DNA from: Serratia nematodiphila DZ0503SBS1
GTDB taxonomy: Bacteria > Pseudomonadota > Gammaproteobacteria > Enterobacterales > Enterobacteriaceae
Direction of reading: 5' to 3'
DNA: 64,000 nt
Assembly: GCF_000738675.1 (NCBI RefSeq)
Contig: NZ_JPUX01000001.1
Span: 992,001-1,056,000, forward strand
A model generated the notes under the pieces. It ran no database searches. It had not been told where the DNA came from and was given only the letters and a program-made list of their open reading frames with translations. Position numbers and translations under genes: made by a program. Position 1 is the first letter of the stretch. Each line of letters starts with the position of its first letter. Shown in pieces: positions 55,449-64,000 of this stretch.

Positions 55449-55884
55449 TATTACGGCCTCATTGACTCAAAAACCGCCGCATAGTACCGGAAAGCGCGTC
55501 TGCTTGCCATTTATACCGTTATGGTCTACCGCCACGGTCAACGCGCCCGTTTAACACTTTTTTTGTTTGGTGTTTGCGGAACCTATCGGCTGGGGTTATG
55601 AGCCGAAATGTTGAACGGTGAAAAAACGATGAAAAAAAGCGCTTTAATTTCATCTGGATAAAAAACTTTGTTTAACGGTTTAAGCGTTATCCCTTACCAG
55701 AAAAACAGCTTAGTCATTTTGGTTATGATTTATTGCTATCCCTTATTTAATCGTTGCTATTCTGCTCGGTAACCTTACAAACTCTCCTGATCTTTTCCGC
55801 ACACCCGACGCAGAGAAGAGACAGCGACTGACACTGGCGCGCGCCTGGCAGGAAAGGCGCTAAGTATAGGAAATAAGTACAGCA
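55449..55884. promoter_or_regulatory. queD-cysJ divergent region, probable CysB-controlled cysJ promoter
   Basis: No gene lies here. The part from about 55555 to 55765 is AT-rich. TATCCCTTA occurs twice (55688-55696 and 55737-55745), and TTGCTAT twice, 21 bases apart (55733-55739 and 55754-55760), which places two contacts on one face of the helix. cysJIH is activated by CysB with O-acetylserine in relatives, so these repeats are the natural candidates for its sites. The exact promoter is not assigned. Confidence 0.5.
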
Positions 55885-57687
55885 ATGACGACTCAGGCTC
55901 CTCCAACATCTTTGCTCCCGCTGACGCCCGAACAGTTGGCGCGCCTACAGGCGACAATCGGCGACTATTCGCCGACGCAGCTGGCGTGGCTGTCCGGTTA
56001 TTTTTGGGGCATGGTCAATCAACAGCCCGGAGCCGTGGCCATTGCGCCTGTTGCCCCTGCGGCTGCCGCCGGCATCACCATCATTTCCGCTTCGCAGACC
56101 GGCAATGCGCGCCGCCTGGCGGAGCAGCTGCGCGACGATCTGCTGGCCGCCAATCTGAGCGCCACGCTGATCAGCGCCGGCGACTACAAGTTCAAGCAGA
56201 TAGCTCAAGAGCGCCTGTTGGTGATCGTCGCCTCCACGCAAGGAGAAGGCGAGCCGGCGGAAGAAGCGGTGGCGCTGCATAAATTCCTGTTCTCGAAAAA
56301 GGCGCCGAAGCTGAATGATACCGCTTTTGCGGTGTTCGGGCTGGGCGACACCTCTTATGAGAATTTCTGCCAGTCTGGCAAGGATTTCGACGGCAAGCTG
56401 GCCGAGCTGGGCGCCGAGCGCCTGGTGGAGCGCGTGGACGCCGACGTGGAGTACCAGGAACTGGCCGCCGCCTGGCGCAAACAGGTGGTGTCGGTGCTGA
56501 AGGCGCGCGCGCCGGCGGAAAGCGCCGCGCCGGGCGTGCTGGCCAGCGGCGCGGTCGATCTGATCGACAGCAGCCCGTACAGCAAGGAACAGCCGCTCAC
56601 CGCCCAACTGGCGGTCAAGCAGAAAATTACCGGCCGCGCGTCGGATAAAGACGTGCGCCATATCGAGATCGATCTGGGCGACTCCGGCCTGCGCTATCAG
56701 CCGGGCGATGCGCTCGGCGTATGGTTCGACAACGATCCGGCGCTGGTGGACGAACTGGTGCAGCTGTTGTGGCTGAAAGGCGACGAGCCGGTCGAGGTGG
56801 AAGGGCAAACCCTGCCGCTGGCGCAAGCGCTGCGCAGCCATTTCGAGCTGACGCAGAACACCACGCCGATCGTCGATAAATACGCCGCCCTGTCGCGCGA
56901 TGAAACGCTGATCGGCCTGCTGGCGGATAAAGCCGCGCTGCAGCAGTACGCGCACAACACGCCGATCGTCGACATGGTGCGCCAGGCGCCGGCGGATCTG
57001 AGCGCCGAACAGCTGGTCGGCCTGCTGCGCCCGCTGACGCCGCGCCTGTACTCCATCGCCTCTTCGCAGGCGGAGAACGAAAGCGAAGTGCACATCACCG
57101 TGGGCGTGGTGCGTTACGACATCGACGGGCGCGCCCGCAGCGGCGGCGCCTCCGGCTTCCTGGCGGATCGCCTGGAGGAAGACGGCGACGTGCGGGTGTT
57201 TATCGAACACAACGATAACTTCCGCCTGCCGGCCAACCCGGAAACGCCGGTGATCATGATCGGCCCGGGCACCGGCATCGCGCCGTTCCGCGCCTTTATG
57301 CAGCAGCGCGACGCCGACGGTGCCGGCGGCAAAAACTGGCTGTTCTTCGGCAACCCGCACTTTACCGAAGATTTCCTGTATCAGGTCGAATGGCAGCGCT
57401 ATGTGAAAGACGGCCTGCTGACCCGCATCGATCTGGCCTGGTCCCGTGACCAGCAACATAAAATATATGTACAAGACAAACTGCGCGAACAGGGCGCGGA
57501 AGTGTGGCGCTGGATTCAGGAAGGCGCGCACATTTACGTCTGCGGTGATGCCAATCGCATGGCGAAAGACGTGGAAAACACATTACTGGAACTGGTGGCC
57601 GAGCACGGTGGCATGGATACCGAGCAGGCGGATGAATTTTTAAGTGAGCTGCGCCTTGAGCGCCGTTATCAGCGAGATGTTTACTGA
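55885..57687 (+). CDS. cysJ: CysJ, sulfite reductase flavoprotein subunit
   Basis: CysJ takes electrons from NADPH through FAD and FMN to CysI for six-electron reduction of sulfite to sulfide. The 600-residue protein has a flavodoxin domain opening at [14 protein letters not shown] (about residues 68-81) with [12 protein letters not shown] and [10 protein letters not shown]. An FAD domain with RLYSIASSQ near 388 follows, and an NADPH domain with [18 protein letters not shown] and the end RRYQRDVY. Its TGA overlaps the cysI ATG (TGATG). Confidence 0.98.
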   Translation: MTTQAPPTSLLPLTPEQLARLQATIGDYSPTQLAWLSGYFWGMVNQQPGAVAIAPVAPAAAAGITIISASQTGNARRLAEQLRDDLLAANLSATLISAGDYKFKQIAQERLLVIVASTQGEGEPAEEAVALHKFLFSKKAPKLNDTAFAVFGLGDTSYENFCQSGKDFDGKLAELGAERLVERVDADVEYQELAAAWRKQVVSVLKARAPAESAAPGVLASGAVDLIDSSPYSKEQPLTAQLAVKQKITGRASDKDVRHIEIDLGDSGLRYQPGDALGVWFDNDPALVDELVQLLWLKGDEPVEVEGQTLPLAQALRSHFELTQNTTPIVDKYAALSRDETLIGLLADKAALQQYAHNTPIVDMVRQAPADLSAEQLVGLLRPLTPRLYSIASSQAENESEVHITVGVVRYDIDGRARSGGASGFLADRLEEDGDVRVFIEHNDNFRLPANPETPVIMIGPGTGIAPFRAFMQQRDADGAGGKNWLFFGNPHFTEDFLYQVEWQRYVKDGLLTRIDLAWSRDQQHKIYVQDKLREQGAEVWRWIQEGAHIYVCGDANRMAKDVENTLLELVAEHGGMDTEQADEFLSELRLERRYQRDVY

Positions 57688-59402
57688 TGAGTGATAAACA
57701 CCCCGGGCCTTTGGTAGTCGAAGGCAAACTGGCCGATGCGGAGCGCATGAAGAAGGAAAGCAACTTCTTGCGTGGCACCATCGCCGAAGATTTGAACGAC
57801 GGCCTGACCGGCGGCTTCAACGGCGACAACTTCCTGCTGATCCGTTTTCACGGCATGTACCAGCAGGATGACCGCGACATTCGCGCCGAACGCGCCGAGC
57901 AGAAGCTGGAGCCGCGCCACGCCATGATGCTGCGCTGTCGCCTGCCGGGTGGCATCATCAGCCCGCAGCAGTGGCTGGGCATCGACAAGTTCGCGCAGGA
58001 GAGCACGCTGTACGGCAGCATTCGCATCACCAACCGCCAAACGTTCCAGTTTCACGGCATTCTGAAAGGCAACGTCAAACCGGTGCACCAGCTGCTGAAC
58101 CGCTTGGGGCTGGACGCGCTGGCGACCGCCAACGACGTGAACCGCAACGTGCTGTGCACCTCCAATCCGGTGGAGTCCGAGCTGCATCAGGAAGCCTACG
58201 AGTGGGCGAAGAAGATCTCCGAACACCTGCTGCCGCGCACCCGCGCCTACGCAGAGGTGTGGCTGGATCAGGAGAAGGTGGCCACCACCGACGAAGAGCC
58301 GATTCTGGGGCCGACCTACCTGCCGCGCAAATTTAAAACCACGGTGGTGATCCCGCCGCAGAACGACGTCGATCTGCACGCCAACGACATGAACTTTGTG
58401 GCGATCGCCGAAAACGGCAAGCTGGTGGGCTTCAACCTGCTGGTGGGCGGCGGGCTGTCCATTGAGCACGGCAACAAGAAAACCTACGCGCGCCAGGCCA
58501 GCGAGTTCGGCTACATTCCGCTCGAGCATACGCTGGCGGTGGCGGAAGCGGTGGTGACCACGCAGCGCGACTGGGGCAACCGTACCGACCGCAAGAACGC
58601 CAAAACCAAATACACGCTGGAGCGCGTTGGGGTGGACGTTTTCCGCGCCGAAGTGGAAAAGCGCGCCGGCATCACCTTCGCGCCGATCCGGCCGTATGAA
58701 TTCACCGGCCGCGGCGATCGCATCGGTTGGGTGAAGGGTATAGACGATCAGTGGCACCTGACGCTGTTTATCGAGAACGGCCGCCTGCTGGACTATCCGG
58801 GGCGCCCGCTGAAGACCGGCATGGCGGAGATCGCCAAGCTCCATAAAGGCGACTTCCGTCTGACGGCGAACCAAAACGTGATCATCGCCGGCGTGCCGGA
58901 AAGCGAGAAGGCGAAGATCGAAGCCTTGGCGCGCGATCATGGCCTGATCGACGACCAGATCAGCGAGCAACGGAAGAACTCGATGGCCTGCGTATCGTTC
59001 CCGACCTGCCCGCTGGCGATGGCGGAGGCCGAGCGCTTCCTGCCGCAGTTTGTCACCAAGGTGGAAGGGATTATGCATCGGCATGGGGTGGGCGACGAGC
59101 ATATCGTGCTGCGCATCACCGGCTGCCCGAACGGCTGTGGCCGCGCGCTGCTGGCGGAGCTGGGGCTGGTGGGCAAGGCGGTCGGCCGCTATAACCTGCA
59201 TTTGGGCGGCAACCGCGAAGGCACGCGCATTCCGCGCATGTACCGCGAGAACATCAACGAAGATGAGATCCTGAGCGAGATCGATCTGCTGGTGGGACGC
59301 TGGGCGAAGGAGCGCAACGCCGGCGAAGGTTTCGGTGACTTCACCGTGCGCGCGGGCGTCGTCAAACCGGTGCTGGATCCGGCGCGAGATTTCTGGGAGT
59401 GA
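57687..59402 (+). CDS. cysI: CysI, sulfite reductase hemoprotein subunit
   Basis: CysI carries siroheme bridged to a 4Fe-4S cluster and reduces sulfite to sulfide. The 571-residue protein contains both nitrite/sulfite reductase half-domains. The cluster cysteines lie in [16 protein letters not shown] (C-x5-C, about residues 433-441) and [15 protein letters not shown] (C-x3-C, near 479-485). Siroheme-contacting basic residues lie in [14 protein letters not shown]. The siroheme maker cysG lies a few kilobases downstream. cysH follows 61 bases later. Confidence 0.98.
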   Translation: MSDKHPGPLVVEGKLADAERMKKESNFLRGTIAEDLNDGLTGGFNGDNFLLIRFHGMYQQDDRDIRAERAEQKLEPRHAMMLRCRLPGGIISPQQWLGIDKFAQESTLYGSIRITNRQTFQFHGILKGNVKPVHQLLNRLGLDALATANDVNRNVLCTSNPVESELHQEAYEWAKKISEHLLPRTRAYAEVWLDQEKVATTDEEPILGPTYLPRKFKTTVVIPPQNDVDLHANDMNFVAIAENGKLVGFNLLVGGGLSIEHGNKKTYARQASEFGYIPLEHTLAVAEAVVTTQRDWGNRTDRKNAKTKYTLERVGVDVFRAEVEKRAGITFAPIRPYEFTGRGDRIGWVKGIDDQWHLTLFIENGRLLDYPGRPLKTGMAEIAKLHKGDFRLTANQNVIIAGVPESEKAKIEALARDHGLIDDQISEQRKNSMACVSFPTCPLAMAEAERFLPQFVTKVEGIMHRHGVGDEHIVLRITGCPNGCGRALLAELGLVGKAVGRYNLHLGGNREGTRIPRMYRENINEDEILSEIDLLVGRWAKERNAGEGFGDFTVRAGVVKPVLDPARDFWE

Positions 59403-59463
59403 GGCCGGGCGGCCCCTGGGCAGAGGGGCCGCACAGATAATTTCAAGTATCAGGAGAGACAAC

Positions 59464-60198
59464 ATGGCTGAATTCGATCTGGCGGCGCTGAACGCGTTGC
59501 CCAAATCCGGGCAGGCGCTGGCATTGGCGGTGGTCAACGGCCAACTGGAGACCCTCAGCGCCGAACAGCGCGTCGCATGGGCGCTGGAGCATCTGCCCGG
59601 CGAGTTCGTACTCTCGTCCAGTTTCGGCATTCAGGCGGCGGTATGCCTGCACCTGGTGACGCGCATCCGGCCGGATATCCCGGTGATCCTGACCGACACC
59701 GGTTATCTGTTCCCGGAAACCTATCGCTTTATCGATCAACTGACCGACCAGCTGAAGCTGAATCTGCAGGTGTTCCGCGCGGAGCAGTCTCCCGCCTGGC
59801 AAGAGGCGCGCTATGGCAAGCTGTGGGAGCAGGGCGTGGAAGGGATTGAAAAATACAACCAGATCAACAAGGTCGAGCCGATGAACCGCGCGCTGGAGAC
59901 GCTGGGCGCGCAGAGCTGGTTCGCCGGCCTGCGGCGCGAGCAGTCCGGCAGCCGCGCCAATCTGCCGGTACTGGCGGTGCAGCGTGGGGTGTTCAAGATC
60001 CTGCCGATCATCGACTGGGACAACCGCAAGATTTACCAGTATCTGACCGAACACGGGCTGAGTTATCACCCGCTGTGGGAGCAGGGCTACCTGTCGGTAG
60101 GCGATACACACACCACCCAGAAGTGGGAGCCGGGCATGAGCGAGGAAGAGACGCGTTTCTTCGGCCTGAAGCGCGAGTGTGGCCTGCACGAAGGCTAA
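59464..60198 (+). CDS. cysH: CysH, PAPS reductase
   Basis: CysH reduces 3'-phosphoadenylyl sulfate to sulfite using thioredoxin. The start at 59464 ([12 protein letters not shown], 244 residues) matches E. coli; an ATG at 59335 inside cysI would add 43 residues. Features are [10 protein letters not shown] in the PP-loop, [23 protein letters not shown], and the C-terminal catalytic cysteine in ECGLHEG. The enzyme lacks the extra CC pairs of APS reductases, so PAPS is the substrate. A strong terminator ends the cysJIH operon. Confidence 0.98.
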   Translation: MAEFDLAALNALPKSGQALALAVVNGQLETLSAEQRVAWALEHLPGEFVLSSSFGIQAAVCLHLVTRIRPDIPVILTDTGYLFPETYRFIDQLTDQLKLNLQVFRAEQSPAWQEARYGKLWEQGVEGIEKYNQINKVEPMNRALETLGAQSWFAGLRREQSGSRANLPVLAVQRGVFKILPIIDWDNRKIYQYLTEHGLSYHPLWEQGYLSVGDTHTTQKWEPGMSEEETRFFGLKRECGLHEG

Positions 60199-60215
60199 AC
60201 GGCGTGATTGACATG

Positions 60216-60248
60216 ACAGGGCTCAGCAATGCTGGGCCCTGTTTTTTT
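60216..60248 (+). terminator. Terminator of the cysJIH operon
   Basis: CAGGGCTCAGC and GCTGGGCCCTG form an 11-bp stem with one G-T pair and a 3-base loop, followed by seven T. It fills most of the 55-base gap before the convergent iap gene. Confidence 0.93.
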
Positions 60249-60253
60249 GCGGG

Positions 60254-61324
60254 CTACTTTTTCTTCTGTGCTTTCGGCGGGTGCGCCTGCGCCAGCTCTT
60301 TGATCAGCGGCAGCAGGATCTGCACGCTGTCGCGGCTGCGTTTGTCGATCCGCCCCGGCAGGTAGCGATCCAGATATTGCAGATTGTCATACTGCGGACG
60401 ATGCCAGGTGATGCCCTGCGGGAAGTGCGGGCTGACGGCGCGCTGCTGGTAGCCATCTTTGTCGCCCAGCGACCAGTTGGTGGCCTCCACTGACAATACC
60501 GGGATGCCTGCGGCGTCGAACACCTCTTGATCGGAACAGCAGCCGGTGCCTTGCGGATGCTGCGCGTTGCCTGGGTTGGTGGCGGCGGCGATGCCGTAGC
60601 GGTGGGCGATATCCAGCGCGCGATCGCGGGAACGCTTCGCCATTTGCGGCGGCGTGTTGCGCCCGGCGTTGAAATACAGACGATCGCCGGTGATCAGGCT
60701 GTCGAGGTTGATCACCAGCACGGTGTTGCTTTTCTCTTCCGCGCTCATGCGTTGCAGGTAGTTCTGCGCCCCCAGTGAACCGATCTCTTCGGCGCTGGTG
60801 GCGACGAAGCGCAGGCCGTAGGCGGTGGGGATGTTCTTCAGGCGTTCCGCCAGTTCCAGCATCACACCGATGCCGGAGGCGTTGTCGTCGACGCCCTGCA
60901 GCGTCAAGCCGCCGAGGTTGTTATCCAGATCCTCGTCGCTCTGCGGCGTATAGGTGTCGAAGTGGGCGACGACCACGATCTGTTTTGGGCTGTCGCCGTT
61001 GCGGGCGGCGATCACCGAGCTGGCGGTGACGTTGTTCCAGTTCTTCTTGCCGTCTTTGCTGGTGTAGAGATAGCGCGTATTGACGCTGCGAATGTCGCTT
61101 TGGTAACCCATCTTGCTGAATTGCTGCTTCAGATAGTCGGCGGTGAGCAATTCAGCCGGGCTGCCCGCCATGCGGCCGGGGAAGTAAGTGGCGATGTGGC
61201 GGGTCTGTTCGGCGGCGAAACGGCCCATTGGCGCGTCTTTTACGGGCTGTGCGGCACAAACGCTGAAGACGCCGCCGAGTGCGAGGGCCAGCAGGCTGGT
61301 CTTCAGGTAAAAACGGGAAAACAT
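60254..61324 (-). CDS. iap: Iap, secreted M28-family aminopeptidase
   Basis: Iap removes N-terminal arginine from alkaline phosphatase in E. coli, producing its isozymes. The start at 61324 gives a signal peptide (MFSRFYLKTSLLALALGG, cut near CAA) and 356 residues; the ATG at 61363 would place 13 residues before it. The metal-dependent M28 fold is intact: VVVAHFDTYTP, GVDDNASGIGVMLELA, ATSAEEIGSLGAQ and LVINLDSL. The CCSDQEVFDAAGIPVLSVE block is conserved. In E. coli the type I-E CRISPR-Cas locus lies next to iap; none is here. Confidence 0.94.
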   Translation of the reverse strand: MFSRFYLKTSLLALALGGVFSVCAAQPVKDAPMGRFAAEQTRHIATYFPGRMAGSPAELLTADYLKQQFSKMGYQSDIRSVNTRYLYTSKDGKKNWNNVTASSVIAARNGDSPKQIVVVAHFDTYTPQSDEDLDNNLGGLTLQGVDDNASGIGVMLELAERLKNIPTAYGLRFVATSAEEIGSLGAQNYLQRMSAEEKSNTVLVINLDSLITGDRLYFNAGRNTPPQMAKRSRDRALDIAHRYGIAAATNPGNAQHPQGTGCCSDQEVFDAAGIPVLSVEATNWSLGDKDGYQQRAVSPHFPQGITWHRPQYDNLQYLDRYLPGRIDKRSRDSVQILLPLIKELAQAHPPKAQKKK

Positions 61325-61585
61325 ACCGAAAAATCCTTCTTTGCTATCGGCGCTGCCGATCATTTTTCTTCGGCACCCAGTATGAGACGCCGGGCGGCAT
61401 TACACAATTTCCCTGTCTCTTAATTTTCGCGCGAACGCGCAAACCGCCGCCGTGAGTATTACCGTTTGCCTCCTGCGTTGCGGCCTATATTCCATAAAGG
61501 AACTAATCATTCCTTTTCGTCATTTCAGAGGCTAAATCTCAGCCCGTATAGTCACACTATCTTTCTGTTATATGAAAAGGCTGTT
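61325..61585. promoter_or_regulatory. iap-cysG divergent region with CysB-like inverted repeat
   Basis: AAAGGAA (61496-61502) and TTCCTTT (61510-61516) form a perfect 7-base inverted repeat with a 7-base spacer, preceded by another ATTCC at 61489-61493. It lies about 75 bases before cysG, the usual place for a CysB activation site. Several AT-rich hexamers between 61540 and 61575 could be the -10; I do not choose one. Confidence 0.5.
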
Positions 61586-63016
61586 GTGGACTATCTACCA
61601 ATATTCGCCGACCTGAAACAACGCCCGGTGCTGGTCGTTGGCGGTGGTGACGTGGCGGCGCGCAAAGTCTCCCTGCTTCAGCGCGCCGGGGCTGAAATAC
61701 GGATAGTTGCGCAGTCGCTCTCACCGGAACTGGAACAACAACGTCAGCAAGGGCGGGTGCTCTGGCTGGGGAAAACCTTTGATCCGCAGCAGTTGGACGA
61801 CGTGTTTCTGGCGATCGCCGCCACGGACGACAACGCGCTGAACGCCGCGGTGTTCGCCGAGGCGGATAAACGCCGGGTGCTGGCCAACGTGGTGGACGAT
61901 CAGCCGCGCTGCTCGTTCATCTTCCCGTCGATCATCGATCGCTCGCCGCTGGTGGTGGCGGTGTCGTCCAGCGGCCAGGCGCCGGTGCTGGCGCGACTGC
62001 TGCGCGAAAAGCTGGAGGCGTTATTGCCCGCCAGTTTGGGGCAGATGGCGCAGGTCGCGGGCCGCTGGCGCGGCCAGGTCAAACAGCGGTTGGCTTCGAT
62101 CGGCGAACGTCGCCGTTTCTGGGAGAAAACCTTCGGCGGCCGTTTCGCCACGCTGGTGGCCAACGGCCAGACGGCGCAGGCGGAACGCCAGCTGGAGCAG
62201 GATTTACACCGCTTCGCCGCAGGCGATGAAGGCACACAGGGCGAGATCGCCCTGGTGGGCGCCGGGCCGGGCGACGTGGGGCTGTTGACCCTGCGCGGGC
62301 TGCAGGTGATGCAGCAGGCGGACGTGGTGCTGTATGACCATTTGGTCAGCGGTGAGATCCTCGATCTGGTGCGCCGCGACGCCGAACGCATCTGCGTGGG
62401 CAAGCGCGCCGGCGCGCACTCGGTGATCCAGGAAGAGACCAACCGGCTGCTGGTGGAGCTGGCGCAGCAGGGCAAACGCGTGGTGCGCCTCAAGGGCGGC
62501 GATCCGTTCATCTTCGGCCGCGGCGGCGAAGAGCTGCAGGTGGCCGCCGCCGCCGGCATTCCGTTCCAGGTGGTGCCGGGCGTCACGGCCGCCGCGGGGG
62601 CGACCGCCTACGCCGGCATTCCGCTGACGCATCGCGATCACGCGCAGAGCGTGACCTTTATCACCGGCCACTGCCGCCCGGACGGCGATGGCCTGGACTG
62701 GGCCGATCTGGCCCGGACGCGGCAAACGCTGGCTATCTACATGGGCACCATGAAGGCGGCGGACATCAGCCAACGCCTGATCGCCCACGGCCGCGACGCT
62801 GCGACGCCGGTGGCGGTGATCAGCCGCGGCACGCGCGCCGATCAGCAGGTGCAGATCGGCACGCTGGATCAATTGGAACACCTGGCCCAACGGGCGCCGT
62901 TGCCGGCGCTGTTGGTGATCGGCGAGGTGGTGGAACTGCACCATCAAATCGCCTGGTTCGGGCATCAATCGCAGACGGAAGGGGCCGCGCGCCCGGCCGT
63001 CGTGAATTTGGCATAG
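61586..63016 (+). CDS. cysG: CysG, siroheme synthase (trifunctional)
   Basis: CysG makes siroheme from uroporphyrinogen III by SAM-dependent methylation, NAD+ dehydrogenation and iron insertion. The start is GTG at 61586 ([10 protein letters not shown], 476 residues), behind AAAGG; the ATG at 61466 would run through the regulatory region. The dehydrogenase-ferrochelatase half has [12 protein letters not shown], Asp104 in NVVDDQP and Ser128 in AVSSSG, as in E. coli. The methyltransferase half has [32 protein letters not shown] and [10 protein letters not shown]. It leads the cysG-cysD-cysN operon, which ties siroheme supply to sulfite reduction. Confidence 0.97.
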   Translation: MDYLPIFADLKQRPVLVVGGGDVAARKVSLLQRAGAEIRIVAQSLSPELEQQRQQGRVLWLGKTFDPQQLDDVFLAIAATDDNALNAAVFAEADKRRVLANVVDDQPRCSFIFPSIIDRSPLVVAVSSSGQAPVLARLLREKLEALLPASLGQMAQVAGRWRGQVKQRLASIGERRRFWEKTFGGRFATLVANGQTAQAERQLEQDLHRFAAGDEGTQGEIALVGAGPGDVGLLTLRGLQVMQQADVVLYDHLVSGEILDLVRRDAERICVGKRAGAHSVIQEETNRLLVELAQQGKRVVRLKGGDPFIFGRGGEELQVAAAAGIPFQVVPGVTAAAGATAYAGIPLTHRDHAQSVTFITGHCRPDGDGLDWADLARTRQTLAIYMGTMKAADISQRLIAHGRDAATPVAVISRGTRADQQVQIGTLDQLEHLAQRAPLPALLVIGEVVELHHQIAWFGHQSQTEGAARPAVVNLA

Positions 63017-63038
63017 GCAAGGTTTTTAAGGATCTGTT

Positions 63039-63947
63039 ATGGACGAAAAACGACTCACTCATTTGCGGCAATTGGAGGCGGAGAGTATCCATATCATCCG
63101 TGAAGTCGCCGCTGAATTCGCCAACCCGGTAATGCTGTATTCCATCGGCAAGGACTCTTCCGTGATGCTGCATTTGGCGCGCAAGGCGTTCTTCCCCGGC
63201 ACGCTGCCGTTCCCGCTGCTGCACGTCGATACCGGCTGGAAGTTCCGTGAAATGTACGAATTCCGCGATCGCACCGCGAAGGAGTACGGCTTTGAGCTGC
63301 TGGTGCATAAAAACCCGGAAGGGGTGGCGATGGGCATCAACCCGTTCGTGCACGGCAGCGCCAAGCATACCGACATCATGAAGACCGAGGGCCTGAAACA
63401 GGCGTTGAACAAGTACGGTTTTGACGCCGCCTTCGGCGGTGCGCGGCGCGATGAGGAGAAATCGCGCGCCAAAGAGCGCATCTACTCGTTCCGCGATCGC
63501 TTCCACCGCTGGGATCCGAAAAATCAGCGGCCGGAGCTGTGGCACAACTACAACGGCCAGATCAACAAAGGGGAGAGCATCCGCGTCTTCCCGCTGTCGA
63601 ACTGGACCGAGCTGGATATCTGGCAGTACATCTTCCTGGAAAAGATCGACATCGTGCCGCTGTACCTGGCGAAACCGCGCCCGGTGGTGGAGCGCGACGG
63701 CATGCTGATGATGGTAGACGACGATCGCATCGATCTGCAGCCGGGTGAAGTGATCAGCCAGCGCATGGTGCGTTTCCGCACCCTGGGGTGCTGGCCGCTG
63801 ACCGGCGCGGTGGACTCGCAGGCGCAAACCCTGCCGGAGATCATCGAAGAAATGCTGGTCTCCACCACCAGCGAACGGCAGGGGCGGATGATCGATCGCG
63901 ATCAGTCCGGCTCGATGGAGCTGAAAAAGCGTCAAGGGTATTTCTAA
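63039..63947 (+). CDS. cysD: CysD, sulfate adenylyltransferase subunit 2
   Basis: CysD forms adenosine 5'-phosphosulfate from ATP and sulfate, with CysN supplying GTP hydrolysis. The 302-residue protein shows the PP-loop [18 protein letters not shown] near residue 33, [32 protein letters not shown] and [15 protein letters not shown]. The closing [10 protein letters not shown] is conserved. It starts 22 bases after cysG, and cysN starts 11 bases after its stop behind AAGGAG. Confidence 0.98.
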   Translation: MDEKRLTHLRQLEAESIHIIREVAAEFANPVMLYSIGKDSSVMLHLARKAFFPGTLPFPLLHVDTGWKFREMYEFRDRTAKEYGFELLVHKNPEGVAMGINPFVHGSAKHTDIMKTEGLKQALNKYGFDAAFGGARRDEEKSRAKERIYSFRDRFHRWDPKNQRPELWHNYNGQINKGESIRVFPLSNWTELDIWQYIFLEKIDIVPLYLAKPRPVVERDGMLMMVDDDRIDLQPGEVISQRMVRFRTLGCWPLTGAVDSQAQTLPEIIEEMLVSTTSERQGRMIDRDQSGSMELKKRQGYF

Positions 63948-63958
63948 GGAGCCGCCGG

Positions 63959-64000
63959 ATGAACAACGCAATTGCACAACAAATCGCTGACCAGGGCGGC
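63959..64000 (+). CDS. cysN: CysN, sulfate adenylyltransferase subunit 1, 5' end only
   Basis: Only 14 codons are present (MNNAIAQQIADQGG), cut by the window edge. They match the N terminus of enterobacterial CysN, the GTPase subunit that drives APS formation by CysD. An AAGGAG ribosome site lies seven bases before the ATG. The call relies chiefly on its place after cysD. Confidence 0.85.
   Translation, partial: MNNAIAQQIADQGG

Noticed and set aside
55449..55884. PreQ1 riboswitch near queD
   Set aside because: On the minus strand before queD I see no H-type pseudoknot pattern or conserved loop; the AT-rich signals point towards cysJ.
57681..59630. A 649-codon open frame on the minus strand opposite cysI
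   Set aside because: cysI on the other strand has complete motifs; this frame has none and no ribosome site.
60199..61585. CRISPR repeats around iap
   Set aside because: I read both flanks for direct repeats with regular spacing because iap is the classic neighbour. None exists; only a terminator and a short inverted repeat are present.

Overview
This window reads as the chromosome of a GC-rich member of the Enterobacterales. Protein identities recalled from E. coli K-12, the gene order and the hut cluster point to Serratia or a close Yersiniaceae relative; that assignment is an inference. Nearly all of the 64 kb is coding. I see no rRNA, tRNA, prophage, insertion sequence, integron or CRISPR array.

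Bases 1-11,580 are the 3' half of the division and cell wall (dcw) cluster on the + strand: the end of murF, then mraY, murD, ftsW, murG, murC, ddlB, ftsQ, ftsA, ftsZ and lpxC. These genes overlap or nearly touch and take the cell from lipid I synthesis to the FtsZ ring. A convergent DUF721/DciA-like gene follows, then secM (a translation-arrest peptide), secA and mutT. The minus-strand block yacG-zapD-coaE comes next, then guaC.

Bases 19,144-24,839 carry a minus-strand type IV pilus set (hofC, hofB, ppdD), nadC, and the divergent ampD-ampE pair. Bases 24,900-33,754 hold hemL, clcA, erpA, the overlapping minus-strand run mtnN-btuF-yadS, dgt and degP, the last with a near-textbook sigma-E promoter. 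Relative to E. coli K-12, the ampE|hemL and degP|barA joins are rearrangement points, and both lie at intrinsic terminators. Bases 33,823-44,469 give barA (minus), rlmD, relA, mazG, pyrG and eno. No mazEF lies between relA and mazG.

Bases 44,470-54,386 are the accessory part, between eno and queE. It has two modules. One is a + strand cassette: an FAD oxidoreductase of the sulfide:quinone reductase type, a DUF1641 protein, and a methionine gamma-lyase with every hallmark residue. The other is a minus-strand histidine utilisation set: an AAHS-type MFS transporter, hutU, hutH and a ProY/HutT-type permease. Matching TGTA-N2-TACA operators overlap the likely core promoters of both hutU and the MFS gene, which ties the transporter to the hut regulon. 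hutI, hutG and hutC are not in the window.

Bases 54,387-64,000 return to conserved territory: queE and queD (queuosine), cysJIH (sulfite and PAPS reduction), iap, and the start of a cysG-cysD-cysN operon (siroheme and sulfate activation). Together these supply the enzymes and the cofactor for assimilatory sulfate reduction, and the methionine gamma-lyase cassette sits close by on the catabolic side of sulfur metabolism.
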